The notes beneath the pieces were generated by a model, which saw only the letters and a program-made list of their open reading frames with translations, did no database searches and was not told the origin of the DNA. Below are positions 25,691 through 33,694 of a stretch of DNA of 45,064 bases, piece by piece. The DNA lies in contig NZ_LFIO01000402.1 in assembly GCF_001187535.1 (NCBI RefSeq), positions 1 through 45,064 on the forward strand, written 5' to 3'. Each line of letters starts with the position of its first letter. Position 1 is the first letter of the stretch. A program made the translations under genes and the position numbers. The stretch comes from Rhizobium ecuadorense (GTDB lineage: Bacteria; Pseudomonadota; Alphaproteobacteria; Rhizobiales; Rhizobiaceae).

Positions 25691-25704
25691 TTGCGCCGGC
25701 ACAA
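25691..25704 (+). promoter_or_regulatory. NnrR-type box, middle of nnrS-nirK region
   Basis: TTGCGCCGGCACAA, an exact match to TTGCG-N4-CACAA, the motif I recall for NnrR of Rhodobacter sphaeroides. The centre is 31 bases from the nnrS-side box and 23 from the nirK-side box. Confidence 0.6.
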
Positions 25705-25713
25705 ACAACCAGT

Positions 25714-25727
25714 TTGCGCCACGTCAA
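25714..25727 (+). promoter_or_regulatory. NnrR-type box for nirK
   Basis: TTGCGCCACGTCAA (TTGCG-N4-GTCAA), centred about 85 bases before the nirK start; the -41.5 rule predicts a leader of about 44 bases. Confidence 0.65.
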
Positions 25728-25805
25728 AGATTTCCTTCGGCTTTGTTCTACTCTCCCCTTCGACAGGGCGGCGTCCGCCCGGTCTTCGACTACAGGAGAT
25801 AAGCA

Positions 25806-26963
25806 ATGACGAATACTCTGCAAATGACCCGGCGCACGATGCTGACGGGTGCTGCTGTTGCCGGAGCGCTGACGCCAATCATCGTATCCAGCACGGTGGC
25901 CCATGCCGATGAAGAGGTCGCCGCAGCGGAAGCGCTGAAGACCGTCAAGCCGAGCAAGGTCGACATATCGAAGCTTCCCCGCGAGAAGGTCGAGCTCGTC
26001 AAGCCGCCTTTCGTTCATGCTCACGAGCAGAAGACCGCGGACGGGCCGAAGATCAAGGAGTTCACGCTTACCATCCAGGAAAAGAAGATGATCCTGGACA
26101 AGGAGGGCACCGAGATCAACGCCATGACCTTCGATGGATCGGTTCCCGGTCCCTTGATGGTGATCCATCAGGACGACTATGTCGAGCTCACGCTGGTAAA
26201 TCCCGACACCAATGCGATGCAGCACAACATCGACTTCCATGCCGCCACCGGCGGGCTGGGCGGCGGGGCGCTGACGGTCGTCAATCCCGGCGAGAGCACC
26301 GTTCTTCGCTTCAAGGCGACCAAGGCCGGCGTCTTCGTCTATCACTGCGCCCCTCCCGGCATGGTTCCGTGGCACGTCACATCGGGCATGAACGGCGCGA
26401 TCATGGTGCTGCCGCGCGAAGGTCTCAAGGACGGCAAGGGCAAGCCGCTCGTCTACGACAAGGTCTACTACGTCGGCGAACAGGACTTCTACGTGCCGCG
26501 CGACGAAACCGGCAAGTTCAAGACCTACGACAGCCCCGGAGAGGCCTATGAAGATACGGTGGCCGTGATGAAAACGCTGACGCCTACCCACATCGTCTTC
26601 AACGGCGCGGTCGGAGCCCTGACCGGTGACAATGCGATGACGGCCAAGGTCGGAGAAACCGTCCTGATCGTTCATTCGCAGGCCAACCGGGATACCCGGC
26701 CGCATCTGATCGGCGGACATGGCGAATATGTCTGGGCAACCGGCAAATTCCTCAACCCGCCCGACACGGACCAGGAAACCTGGTTCATCCCCGGCGGCAC
26801 GGCAGGTGCCGCCCTCTATACCTTCGCTCAGCCAGGCATTTATGCCTACGTGAACCATAACCTTATCGAGGCCTTCGAGCTGGGGGCAGCGGCCCACTTT
26901 AAGGTGACCGGCGAATGGGACGACGATCTCATGACCTCGGTCCGGGCACCGTCGGCAAGCTGA
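25806..26963 (+). CDS. nirK: copper-containing nitrite reductase NirK (class I)
   Basis: 385 residues. A twin-arginine-type leader ([14 protein letters not shown]) is followed by two cupredoxin domains. Type 1 copper ligands: His140, Cys181, His190, Met195. Type 2 ligands: His145, His180, His351. Catalytic Asp143 (NIDFH) and His300 (RPHLIGGH). All expected residues are present, so it should be active. It reduces nitrite to NO in the periplasm with electrons from pseudoazurin or cytochrome c. AGGAG is seven bases before the start. First gene of nirK-nirV-nnrR-nnrU. No NO reductase gene is in the window. Confidence 0.97.
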   Translation: MTNTLQMTRRTMLTGAAVAGALTPIIVSSTVAHADEEVAAAEALKTVKPSKVDISKLPREKVELVKPPFVHAHEQKTADGPKIKEFTLTIQEKKMILDKEGTEINAMTFDGSVPGPLMVIHQDDYVELTLVNPDTNAMQHNIDFHAATGGLGGGALTVVNPGESTVLRFKATKAGVFVYHCAPPGMVPWHVTSGMNGAIMVLPREGLKDGKGKPLVYDKVYYVGEQDFYVPRDETGKFKTYDSPGEAYEDTVAVMKTLTPTHIVFNGAVGALTGDNAMTAKVGETVLIVHSQANRDTRPHLIGGHGEYVWATGKFLNPPDTDQETWFIPGGTAGAALYTFAQPGIYAYVNHNLIEAFELGAAAHFKVTGEWDDDLMTSVRAPSAS

Positions 26964-26979
26964 CCTGGCGGAGGGGGCG

Positions 26980-27996
26980 GTGCGCGGGTCAGGGGTGGCC
27001 CGCGCACCAATCTCATTTTGGGGGCGCTATCTGCGTAAAACCATGGCCCGCATTGCAGCCATCGAACCAGTTTCAGGCATATCGATCGCAATTCCTCTTG
27101 CGCTGCTCGTGGCACTTTCTGTGGCTGTCGCAGTGCAATCGGGATTGCTCGTGACGGCAAGCCCCGACGGGGCCGTTGCCGCCCCGCAGACCGTCGTGAT
27201 CGCGCCGCATGGCTTCGCCTACCGCGACGCCACCGAATATTTCCGCAACGGCCTGGCCGTGGATGCGCCCAAGCTGGATAGGGAAGTGACCACGACGCTC
27301 GAAATCATGAAATATCAGACCACGCTTCGCGACTATAACCGCTGCGTGGCCGATGCCCGTTGCGAGCCGGCCGAACAGCGATATGACACGCTGTCGCAGG
27401 AGAAACTTCCCGCGACCGGCGTGAGCTATGACGATGCGGTCCGCTACGCGGCCTGGCTGTCGGAACGCACCGGCGCCGAATGGCGGCTGCCGAGCGATTT
27501 CGAGCTGGCCTATGCCGCGGCCGATCGTTTTCCCGACGATGCTCTCGGAATCGATCCCAACGACAAGAACGCGGCAAACCGCTGGCTTGCGGACTACGAA
27601 CGCGAAGCCCGCAGGGCTGCAGCGATCGACCCACGGCCGCAGCCGCAGGGCTCGTTCGGAATCAGCCAAACCGGACTGGTCGATTTCGCCGGCAACGTCT
27701 GGGAGTGGACTTCGACCTGCAACAAACGGATCGATCTCGATAGAAACGATCCTGCGGCGGAGCCGGACCCCAGGAATTGCGGCATCATGATAGCAGCAGG
27801 CAAACACCGCGCCCCGATGAGCAGTTTCGTGCGAAATCCCAAGGGCGGCGGATGCTCGGTCGGAAGTCCGCCCGACAATCTCGGCTTCCGCCTCATTCGC
27901 AGGCCGGGTTTTCTGGAAAGCGTGAAAGACTTTGCGCAAAGAGCAATGGCGGAAATGTTCGCACCGGCGACGAGTGCCCAGGGCAGAGCAGGATGA
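26980..27996 (+). CDS. nirV: NirV, formylglycine-generating-enzyme-like protein
   Basis: 338 residues from GTG 26980, chosen because GGAGG is five bases upstream; ATG 27043 would give 317 residues. One N-terminal membrane segment (ISIAIPLALLVALSVAVAV) is followed by an FGE-sulfatase/C-type-lectin-like domain: LPATGVSYDDAVRYAAWLSE, AEWRLPSDFELAYAA, GLVDFAGNVWEWTSTC, RNPKGGGCSVGSPPDNLGFRLIR. NirV accompanies nirK in many alphaproteobacteria; its reaction is not settled. Periplasmic and membrane-anchored. Its stop overlaps the nnrR start by four bases. Confidence 0.9.
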   Translation: MRGSGVARAPISFWGRYLRKTMARIAAIEPVSGISIAIPLALLVALSVAVAVQSGLLVTASPDGAVAAPQTVVIAPHGFAYRDATEYFRNGLAVDAPKLDREVTTTLEIMKYQTTLRDYNRCVADARCEPAEQRYDTLSQEKLPATGVSYDDAVRYAAWLSERTGAEWRLPSDFELAYAAADRFPDDALGIDPNDKNAANRWLADYEREARRAAAIDPRPQPQGSFGISQTGLVDFAGNVWEWTSTCNKRIDLDRNDPAAEPDPRNCGIMIAAGKHRAPMSSFVRNPKGGGCSVGSPPDNLGFRLIRRPGFLESVKDFAQRAMAEMFAPATSAQGRAG

Positions 27997-28694
27997 CGAT
28001 GAAAATTGACCGGACGATTTTGAAATCATTGCCGCTCTTCGAGCGCATGACCGACGCGGATCTCGATTCGATGCTGCAGCACGCGTCGCCGCGTCGCATC
28101 GTCCCGGGAGACGCGGTTTTCGAGCAAGGCGCTCGGGCAAAGTCGTTCTTCCTTCTCCTGCACGGCCGTCTCAAGGTGACGCAAGTGACGCAGGACGGAC
28201 AGCAGATCATCGTTCGGATGGTTCATCCCGGCGACCTGTTCGGCTTTGCAATGGCGCTCCGCCGGGAGGATTACCCGGGAAAAGCCGTTGCGGCGGCCGA
28301 GAGCCTCGTCATTGCCTGGCCGACGGACATGTGGCCGCGGTTCGTCGAACAGAACCCGCGCCTTGCCGTGACCGCGATGCAGACGATAGGCCAAAGATTG
28401 GAGGAAGCGCACACGCGCATCCGGGAAATGTCGACAGAGGAAGTGGAAAAGCGGGTGGCCCACGCCGTCCTCAGGCTTTCCAAACAGGCTGGCCGGCCGG
28501 TTGAAACGGGCATCCGCATCGATTTCCCGATATCGCGCCAGGATATCGCCGAAATGACCGGAACGACGCTGCACACGGTCTCGAGAATTCTCAGTGCATG
28601 GGAGGCGAAGGGAATGGTGGAGGGCGGCCGCCAGAAGCTGACGGTGACCGATCCGCAAAAGCTCCTCAATCTCGCCGATGGCATACGGGATTGA
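27993..28694 (+). CDS. nnrR: NnrR, NO-responsive Crp/Fnr-family activator
   Basis: 233 residues. A beta-roll domain (about 10-125: IVPGDAVFEQGARAKSFFLL, IIVRMVHPGDLFGFAMAL), dimer helix, and winged helix with FPISRQDIAEMTGTTLHTVSRILSAWEAKGMVEGG, the NnrR type. No cysteine cluster for oxygen sensing. NnrR activates nir, nor and nnr genes in response to NO. The start overlaps the nirV stop (ATGA), so nirK, nirV and nnrR are likely one transcript with positive feedback through the TTGCG boxes before nirK. Confidence 0.9.
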   Translation: MTMKIDRTILKSLPLFERMTDADLDSMLQHASPRRIVPGDAVFEQGARAKSFFLLLHGRLKVTQVTQDGQQIIVRMVHPGDLFGFAMALRREDYPGKAVAAAESLVIAWPTDMWPRFVEQNPRLAVTAMQTIGQRLEEAHTRIREMSTEEVEKRVAHAVLRLSKQAGRPVETGIRIDFPISRQDIAEMTGTTLHTVSRILSAWEAKGMVEGGRQKLTVTDPQKLLNLADGIRD

Positions 28695-28727
28695 TGCCGA
28701 TCGGGAATTGCCTGCAAAACCGGGAGA

Positions 28728-29414
28728 ATGAGCTTGATAGAGTTCCTTGCCGCCTTTGCGCTTTTCGTAGCGCTTCACTCCGCCCCGGCCGTACCGGTCA
28801 TTCGCTCCGGGATCATTCACCGCGTCGGTCGGCCGATCTATTTCGTCGGCTATTCTACAGTTTCCATTCTGGCGCTGATCTGGGTTTTCTCCTCGGCGCT
28901 CGCAATGGAGTACATGCCCCTGTGGGAGTTGCAGCCATGGCATGCCGCGGTCACTTTTGTACTCGCACCCCTGCGCATCTTCCTCGTCATCGCGGGACTT
29001 TTGAGCGCCAACCCTCTTTCTATCACGCTGAACCCATCGCCCACACTCGGCTCCGTCACCAAAATCACCAGACATCCCGTCCCTTGGGGATTTGCCGTCT
29101 GGGCAGGCGGCCATATCGCCGCAAACGGCGATCTGCGCTCCCTATTGCTGTTCGGAGGGTTTGCCGGGTTTGCATTGGCCGCGATTCCGATGATCGAAAA
29201 AAGAGCGAAACGGCGCCTTGGCAGCACGTGGACTGATCTGGCGGAACATACTTCGATCTGGCCGCTTGCCGCCTGTTTCAAAGGAGAGCAGCCGATGATC
29301 GACATGCCGATGTTGCTCGCGGTCCTCGTGACTGCAAGCCTGACAGCGTGGCTCCTATTCGCAGGAGGTCACAGCGCGATGTTCGGTGCCGATCCCGTCG
29401 CCATCTTTGCCTGA
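28728..29414 (+). CDS. nnrU: NnrU-family membrane protein
   Basis: 228 residues with about six membrane helices. The NnrU signature KITRHPVPWGFAVWAGGHIAANGD is in the middle; the fold is related to isoprenylcysteine methyltransferase-like membrane proteins. NnrU is needed for NO reduction or its expression in Rhodobacter; its mechanism is unknown. The ATG at 28728 has GGGAG only one base away; a TTG start at 28734 has ideal spacing of seven bases and may be the true start. It lies 33 bases after nnrR. Confidence 0.9.
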   Translation: MSLIEFLAAFALFVALHSAPAVPVIRSGIIHRVGRPIYFVGYSTVSILALIWVFSSALAMEYMPLWELQPWHAAVTFVLAPLRIFLVIAGLLSANPLSITLNPSPTLGSVTKITRHPVPWGFAVWAGGHIAANGDLRSLLLFGGFAGFALAAIPMIEKRAKRRLGSTWTDLAEHTSIWPLAACFKGEQPMIDMPMLLAVLVTASLTAWLLFAGGHSAMFGADPVAIFA

Positions 29415-29491
29415 CCCAACGCGCTGCCGCCCCGCCGCGAGACAATGACCGGCACGCGCCGCCGTGGCCACGCGGATATACCGGCATCGCA

Positions 29492-29505
29492 TTGATCGAG
29501 GTCAA
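29492..29505 (+). promoter_or_regulatory. Fnr/FixK-type box
   Basis: TTGATCGAGGTCAA (TTGAT-N4-GTCAA), centred about 84 bases before the start at 29583. Confidence 0.6.
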
Positions 29506-29582
29506 AGTGTCTTTGCGCTGGCGTCGTAACGTTGAAGAAAATCTGGAAGCAACCGCGACCAGCCTATGAGCGGAGCAATAGA

Positions 29583-29909
29583 ATGCCGTACGATGTCATT
29601 GCAGCGAGCCTGAACGCGAGGGATAAGTCCGGGCGCATCGAGGTGCGTTTCGGCGCCGACAAAAAGACCGTTGTCGTCTCGCGACGCGCATTGCTGTCTA
29701 TAGCCTCGCCACCTCGTGCCACCGAAGTGCGCCTTCTTCAGCACATCGACACGTTCTGTGAAATTGCGGCAAGCTGCCTCGCATCGGAGGGAATGGACGG
29801 GGATACGATTCTGATCACCGCAAACGACGTCCGCAGGTGGTGCCATGCCTGGGAAACATCCGGCTTGGCGGCCGAAGCGCCGGCAGCACCCCGCCTTCTG
29901 CCGATTTGA
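29583..29909 (+). CDS. small conserved-looking protein, possibly DUF1488-like
   Basis: 108 residues, soluble. The centre-to-end pattern LLQHIDTFCEIAASCLASEG followed by DGDTILITANDVRRWCHAW recalls DUF1488 (a His/Ile pair then D-G-x-I-x-I-T-x-x-D), and the front (IEVRFGADKKTVVVSRRALL) could be its beta half. GGAG is seven bases before the start. Preceded by an Fnr-type box, so likely part of the same regulon. Function unknown; the family call is tentative. Confidence 0.55.
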   Translation: MPYDVIAASLNARDKSGRIEVRFGADKKTVVVSRRALLSIASPPRATEVRLLQHIDTFCEIAASCLASEGMDGDTILITANDVRRWCHAWETSGLAAEAPAAPRLLPI

Positions 29910-29911
29910 GG

Positions 29912-29928
29912 CCGGATTCCGAATCCGG
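29912..29928 (+). terminator. hairpin after the 108-residue gene
   Basis: ccggatt / aatccgg, a perfect 7-pair stem with a 3-base loop immediately after the stop codon. No T-run. Confidence 0.35.
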
Positions 29929-30098
29929 ATCTGAATCGAAGCAGTAGACCATGAAACGCCGCTCGCTTTTCGGCATCATTCCCTCCCGATCCCGATGAGG
30001 ACAACCGACCGGCTGCTGGTGACATCGGGACAGCGAGCGTGTTAAAGACGATGCCATTGGACACGATCTGTAACGAGCAACGGCTTGACGGATGGACG

Positions 30099-30824
30099 AT
30101 GGCAACAGCTCAGAATGACGCGCATCTTCTCGTCGTTGACGACGACCCGCGCATTCGCCAGATGTTGACGCGCTATTTCGAGGGCGAGGGCTACTCAGTC
30201 TCCGCCGCCTCCGACGGGACCGAGATGCGGGTACGCCTGCGCCAGCAGACTTTCGATGCCATACTCCTCGATCTTGTCCTTCCCGGCGGCACTGATGGTC
30301 TCGATCTTGCCCGTGAAATTCGAGCCACCTCGGATGTCCCGATCATGATGCTGACCGGCCGGGACGATGTCGTCGACCGAATCGTCGGCCTGGAGGTCGG
30401 CGCCGACGACTACATCGCCAAGCCTTTCCATCTCCGGGAAGTCCATGCCCGCCTGAAGTCGATCCTGCGCCGCCGGCAATCTTCGCCGCGCAATGCCGAA
30501 GCCGCGAGCGAGGAGATCGTCGGCTTCGAGGATTGGAAGCTCAATCTCAGCCGTCGTCAGCTTCTCGACCCCGATGGCGCGGAGGTCGAGTTGACGACCG
30601 GCGAATTCGACATGCTGGCGACCTTCGTGCGGCATGCCGGCCGGGTCCTCACGCGCGATGTGCTGATGGATCTCACTCGGGGACGAAATCTCGAAGCCTT
30701 CGACCGGACGATCGACGCTCAGATCGTCCGCCTGCGCCGCAAGATCGAAACCGATCCGAAGAAGCCGCAATTCATCAAGGCCGTGCGCGGCGTCGGCTAC
30801 GTCTTCACCGCCAGGCTCGACTGA
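30099..30824 (+). CDS. orphan OmpR/PhoB-type response regulator (FxkR candidate)
   Basis: 241 residues. Receiver: HLLVVDDDPRIRQML, phospho-Asp in AILLDLVLPGGTDG, Thr in MLTGRDDV, Lys in YIAKPFHLRE; effector winged helix: VELTTGEFDMLATFVRHAGRVLT, RTIDAQIVRLRRKIETDP, VRGVGYVFTARL. No kinase gene is next to it. In Rhizobium etli an orphan OmpR-type regulator, FxkR, links hybrid FixL to fixK; this gene is a candidate because the window has a hybrid FixL without FixJ and a K-box-like repeat before fixK. It could equally serve another kinase. ATG 30099 is preferred over 30039, which adds 20 unrelated residues. Confidence 0.85.
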   Translation: MATAQNDAHLLVVDDDPRIRQMLTRYFEGEGYSVSAASDGTEMRVRLRQQTFDAILLDLVLPGGTDGLDLAREIRATSDVPIMMLTGRDDVVDRIVGLEVGADDYIAKPFHLREVHARLKSILRRRQSSPRNAEAASEEIVGFEDWKLNLSRRQLLDPDGAEVELTTGEFDMLATFVRHAGRVLTRDVLMDLTRGRNLEAFDRTIDAQIVRLRRKIETDPKKPQFIKAVRGVGYVFTARLD

Positions 30825-31058
30825 CGTTTCAAAACCGCCATGCCCAGACCAGCCATTTCCTCCGTGACGAGGAACTGGTCAGGCAGAGTTTCTCCGAGAG
30901 ACCGGATCCTATTCGGGATTACGTCTGTCACTCCCGGTTTATCACGGCATTGGAGGACTGCCGGAAGGCGGCGTCTCCTGATTAACGTCAGGTCCACAGG
31001 GTTATTTAGGGCTCTCGACAGGCGGTGCCCCTTTGACCCAAGGAGATTTCAGCGATGC

Positions 31059-31072
31059 TTGACGGAAATCAA
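31059..31072 (+). promoter_or_regulatory. Fnr/FixK-type box before BON relic and dksA-like gene
   Basis: TTGACGGAAATCAA (TTGAC-N4-ATCAA). The centre is about 61 bases before the GTG of the BON relic at 31127 and about 248 before the DksA-like gene. I see no gene in 30825-31126. Confidence 0.55.
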
Positions 31073-31126
31073 CGATAGTCGCTCAAGACGGCACCATCAT
31101 GACGTCTGACCTGAAAGAGGTTCGTC

Positions 31127-31255
31127 GTGAGCGATATTGAGCTTCAAAGACACATCTCGATGCGCTGCAATTCAAGCCGAGCGCCGATGCCGCCCATATC
31201 TGGCCGGCGACAGCGGCGTCGTGCCTGTGACGGACCGCACCAAGCGTGTCGCGCA
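31127..31255 (+). pseudogene. relic of a BON-domain protein (two frameshifts)
   Basis: Pieces of a BON domain lie in three frames in the right order: SDIELQRHI from GTG 31127; DALQFKPSADAAHI from 31159; LAGDSGVVPVTDRTKRVAHS from 31200. Together they resemble the start of rhizobial BON proteins (S-D-x-x-L-x-x-x-I-x-D-E-L-x-F-x-P-S-x-[DN]-A-A-x-I followed by x-D-G-V-V-T-L-T-G). Each break shifts the frame by the same amount (one lost base or two gained). The Fnr-type box is at the proper distance from the old start, suggesting that the promoter outlived the gene. A sequencing error is the alternative. Confidence 0.45.
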
Positions 31256-31313
31256 CTCGACGACCGGCTGTCGGTCGGGCAACGGCCGGCAAACGGCGGC
31301 CAGGAGGATGTCA

Positions 31314-31637
31314 ATGACGAACGAAGAGATGGAAAACAAACTGAAAGTCTTGAAGACGGACTTGCAACGCCGGCTATCGGCGATTGACGCCGATCTCGGT
31401 GCTGCGCTGGATCCAGATAGCGAGGATCGTATCACGCAGGTCGAGAACGATCAGGTGCTGACGGAAATGAGACGGGAAGCGCGTGAACAGATCGCATCGA
31501 TCGACGCTGCTCTCGAGCGCCTTAAACGCGAAACGTTCGGTCGTTGTGTCAGATGTCTCCGCCCAATCGAGACAGAACGGCTGAATGCTCTCCCCTACAC
31601 ACCCTTTTGCGTGGCATGTGCTCACCTGGCGGTCTAG
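31314..31637 (+). CDS. DksA/TraR-type zinc-finger protein
   Basis: 107 residues. N-terminal coiled-coil helices (EEMENKLKVLKTDLQRRLSAID ... REAREQIASIDAALERLKR) and a C-terminal C4 zinc finger CVRCLRPIETERLNALPYTPFCVACA. These are RNA polymerase secondary-channel-type regulators. It is shorter than E. coli DksA and closer to TraR/short rhizobial forms. AGGAGG is six bases before the start. The upstream promoter probably belongs to the decayed BON gene. Confidence 0.85.
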   Translation: MTNEEMENKLKVLKTDLQRRLSAIDADLGAALDPDSEDRITQVENDQVLTEMRREAREQIASIDAALERLKRETFGRCVRCLRPIETERLNALPYTPFCVACAHLAV

Positions 31638-31692
31638 CGAGTGACATCGCAGACTGCCTGCAGAGATCGCGTGAATGACGCTGTCGGGTAGT

Positions 31693-31712
31693 GTGCCCCG
31701 ATGGCGGGGCAC
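31693..31712 (+). terminator. terminator after the DksA-like gene
   Basis: gtgccccg ATGG cggggcac, a perfect 8-pair stem with a 4-base loop, 55 bases after the stop. No strong T-run. Confidence 0.5.
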
Positions 31713-31811
31713 GCCCATTCGCTGACAAGCTTGTCGTCCGCGACCGAAAGCGACGGGATTGTGGCACGCTCGATGAAGAGGCGTGCGGGGCAACGGCACT
31801 TGCCGGGGCGT

Positions 31812-31825
31812 TTGCGATTCATCAA
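31812..31825 (+). promoter_or_regulatory. NnrR/Fnr-type box (TTGCG half-site) for the PPOX gene
   Basis: TTGCGATTCATCAA (TTGCG-N4-ATCAA), centred about 66 bases before the start at 31885. Confidence 0.6.
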
Positions 31826-31884
31826 TGCGTGAAACGGGCATCGGCCTATCATGACATCGCAAACATGAGCGAAAGGAGCGCGTC

Positions 31885-32340
31885 ATGTCATTGGGATTAC
31901 GCGAATACACGCAGGCCGAGTGCTATTCGGCCCTGGAAGAGGCGCGTTTTGGGCATCTGGCCTGCTGCAAAGACAGCCAGCCATATGTCGTGCCGATCTA
32001 TTTTTCATACGAAAATGGCGTGGCCTATTGTTTCTCGATGCCTGGCCGCAAGCTGGAATGGATGCGAGAAAACGATAAGGTTTGCCTGCAAGTGGATCAG
32101 CGGGTGGGCGGCGGCTGGGCGAGCGTCATTGTCGAGGGAAAGTTCGAGGAGTTTCCCGATGCCGATGTCGGGAGGAGCCAACGTCTGCACGCATGGGAGC
32201 TGTTGCAGAAGCACTCGGATTGGTGGGAAGTTGGTTCGCTCAAGCCGAAAGAGCTTCCGGTCCTGGCCGAGTCGCCGCACGTATTCTTCGGAATTTTTGT
32301 CCACGCTTTATCGGGCCGCGTTGTTTTCAGAAGTGACTAA
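31885..32340 (+). CDS. pyridoxamine-phosphate-oxidase-fold flavin-binding protein
   Basis: 151 residues. A split-barrel PPOX fold: ALEEARFGHLACCKDSQPYVVPIYFSYENGVAYCFSMPGRKLEWM, then VCLQVDQRVGGGWASVIVEGKFEEF. Such small proteins bind FMN or related cofactors and include nitroreductase- and haem-linked enzymes. There is a Cys-Cys pair (LACCKD). AAGGAG precedes the start. Under a TTGCG-type box, so probably co-regulated with nirK. The substrate is unknown. Confidence 0.8.
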   Translation: MSLGLREYTQAECYSALEEARFGHLACCKDSQPYVVPIYFSYENGVAYCFSMPGRKLEWMRENDKVCLQVDQRVGGGWASVIVEGKFEEFPDADVGRSQRLHAWELLQKHSDWWEVGSLKPKELPVLAESPHVFFGIFVHALSGRVVFRSD

Positions 32341-32657
32341 AGGCTGGAGCCGGGAGATGCCGAGAGCGTAAAACTGCACATGATGCAGCGCGCGATGTTT
32401 GGCGCCACGCTCGAGATCAATTTTTCCAGCGGCCGGGCTCAGCAGCGGCAGGAGCCCTGATGCCTTCGTCACAAGGTCAGATGCCAAGTGGATCGTCTGA
32501 TCCCGCCAGAAGAGGATTGATGATACATGTCATCCAATTGCAAAGGCTTTTGGACGACATGCACAAGGACAGGACCCGGACACGCCGCTCCGGAGAAGGC
32601 CGATCCCTATAGGGCGGTCTCGCAGCCGAACGTGTCGAAACGTAAGGCCCGGCAATT
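32341..32657. other. 317-base stretch without a convincing gene
   Basis: Between the convergent PPOX and Usp genes. Short frames only, none with a good start and family resemblance. A 10-base palindrome ccctataggg is present. No Fnr-type box seen. Confidence 0.5.
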
Positions 32658-33491
32658 TCAATGGGCCATGAATATCGGCATCTTGCTTTCCTCGATCATG
32701 CTGCGGGTCACCCCGCCAAAGATCGTTTGCTGCCAGCGGGGATGATTGTAGGCGCCCATGACGATGAGATCGGCGGATACGTCGACCGCGTGCTGCCGCA
32801 GGACCTCGTCTGCCGGCTGTCCGCCGCTGGCGACGCGGTCCACCTGGACCTTGACGCCGTGACGCGCGAGATAGGCGGCAATGTCTGCGCCTGGCTCTTC
32901 CCCGTTCACGCCTGCCCTTGCCACCGGATCCACCATGGTTACGTAGACGGTGTCGGCCTGCTTGAGCAGGTCAAGCGACTGGCGAGCGGCCCGGGAAGCT
33001 TCATCGCTCGAATCCCATGCGAGAAGAACCGATCTCGACGATGAATTCATTGCTCGCGTTCCGCGGTTGATGAGGATCGGAGTGGGCGTTCGGAAGAGAG
33101 CACCGTCGATGATACGTTTGCGAAGCTCTTCGTCGCGGGCCGCCTGCCGTCCGATCAGGACCACATCGGCATAGAGAGCCCTTTCGGCGATATCCTCGTC
33201 TGCCAAAGCGAATTCGGTATAGACGTCCTGAACCTCGTAGGAGATATCGCTTCGGCCGAGAATTTCCTTGATCTCTTCAGTCTTGTGGGAAAGCGCATTG
33301 ATCTCGCGCTGCCGCTCCTCGATCCAGACGGGCGAGATGGCATTATAGTCCCCGATGATCGGAGACGCTCCCAGCGCGATTACGAGCGCATTCAGATGCG
33401 CGCCCTGAGCGCCGCAAAAGTCGATTGCGGTTTTCAGATCTTCCTCGAACTGGTTGACGCCGAGGATGCTTAATACCGTCCTGATTGTCAT
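32658..33491 (-). CDS. universal stress protein, two Usp domains
   Basis: 277 residues: Usp domain 1 (about 1-145) and Usp domain 2 (about 150-277, SRSVLLAWDSSDEASRAARQSLDLL to ADLIVMGAYNHPRWQQTIFGGVTRSMI). The second domain ends in the G-x-x-x-H-x8-G-G-x-T-[RK]-x-M ATP-binding type pattern. Double-Usp proteins of this sort are induced by low oxygen in rhizobia. An Fnr-type palindrome lies centred 63 bases upstream. A second double-Usp gene is at 39931. Confidence 0.9.
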   Translation of the reverse strand: MTIRTVLSILGVNQFEEDLKTAIDFCGAQGAHLNALVIALGASPIIGDYNAISPVWIEERQREINALSHKTEEIKEILGRSDISYEVQDVYTEFALADEDIAERALYADVVLIGRQAARDEELRKRIIDGALFRTPTPILINRGTRAMNSSSRSVLLAWDSSDEASRAARQSLDLLKQADTVYVTMVDPVARAGVNGEEPGADIAAYLARHGVKVQVDRVASGGQPADEVLRQHAVDVSADLIVMGAYNHPRWQQTIFGGVTRSMIEESKMPIFMAH

Positions 33492-33547
33492 GTCGATATA
33501 CCTCTCTGATTGGTGTCAGAAGGATAACCAGCCTGGCGGCCCGTTCC

Positions 33548-33561
33548 TTGACCTTCGTCAA
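33548..33561 (-). promoter_or_regulatory. Fnr/FixK-type box for the Usp gene
   Basis: TTGACCTTCGTCAA (TTGAC-N4-GTCAA), centred about 63 bases before the Usp start at 33491. It is 140 bases before the plus-strand gene at 33695, so it could also act divergently. Confidence 0.65.
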
Positions 33562-33694
33562 AGCGATGTCGATTTTGGCGGTATAGCCTGTCTAAAGGAT
33601 GTAGCCGACAGCAAGAGCCGCGCCGTCATTCTGCGCAGGCTTGAGCGGGGTGCGGGATGCTGGAACCGATGAGAACGAAGATGGGAGGTCCTAG

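Noticed and set aside
24390..26897. A single 835-codon minus-strand frame covering nnrS and nirK
   Set aside because: Its first half is the antisense of nirK; the true nnrS begins at 25604 with a ribosome site, and nirK has every catalytic residue on the other strand.
31137..31313. Upstream extension of the DksA-like protein
   Set aside because: AGGAGG is placed for the start at 31314, and the extension is out of keeping with the family and overlaps the BON relic.
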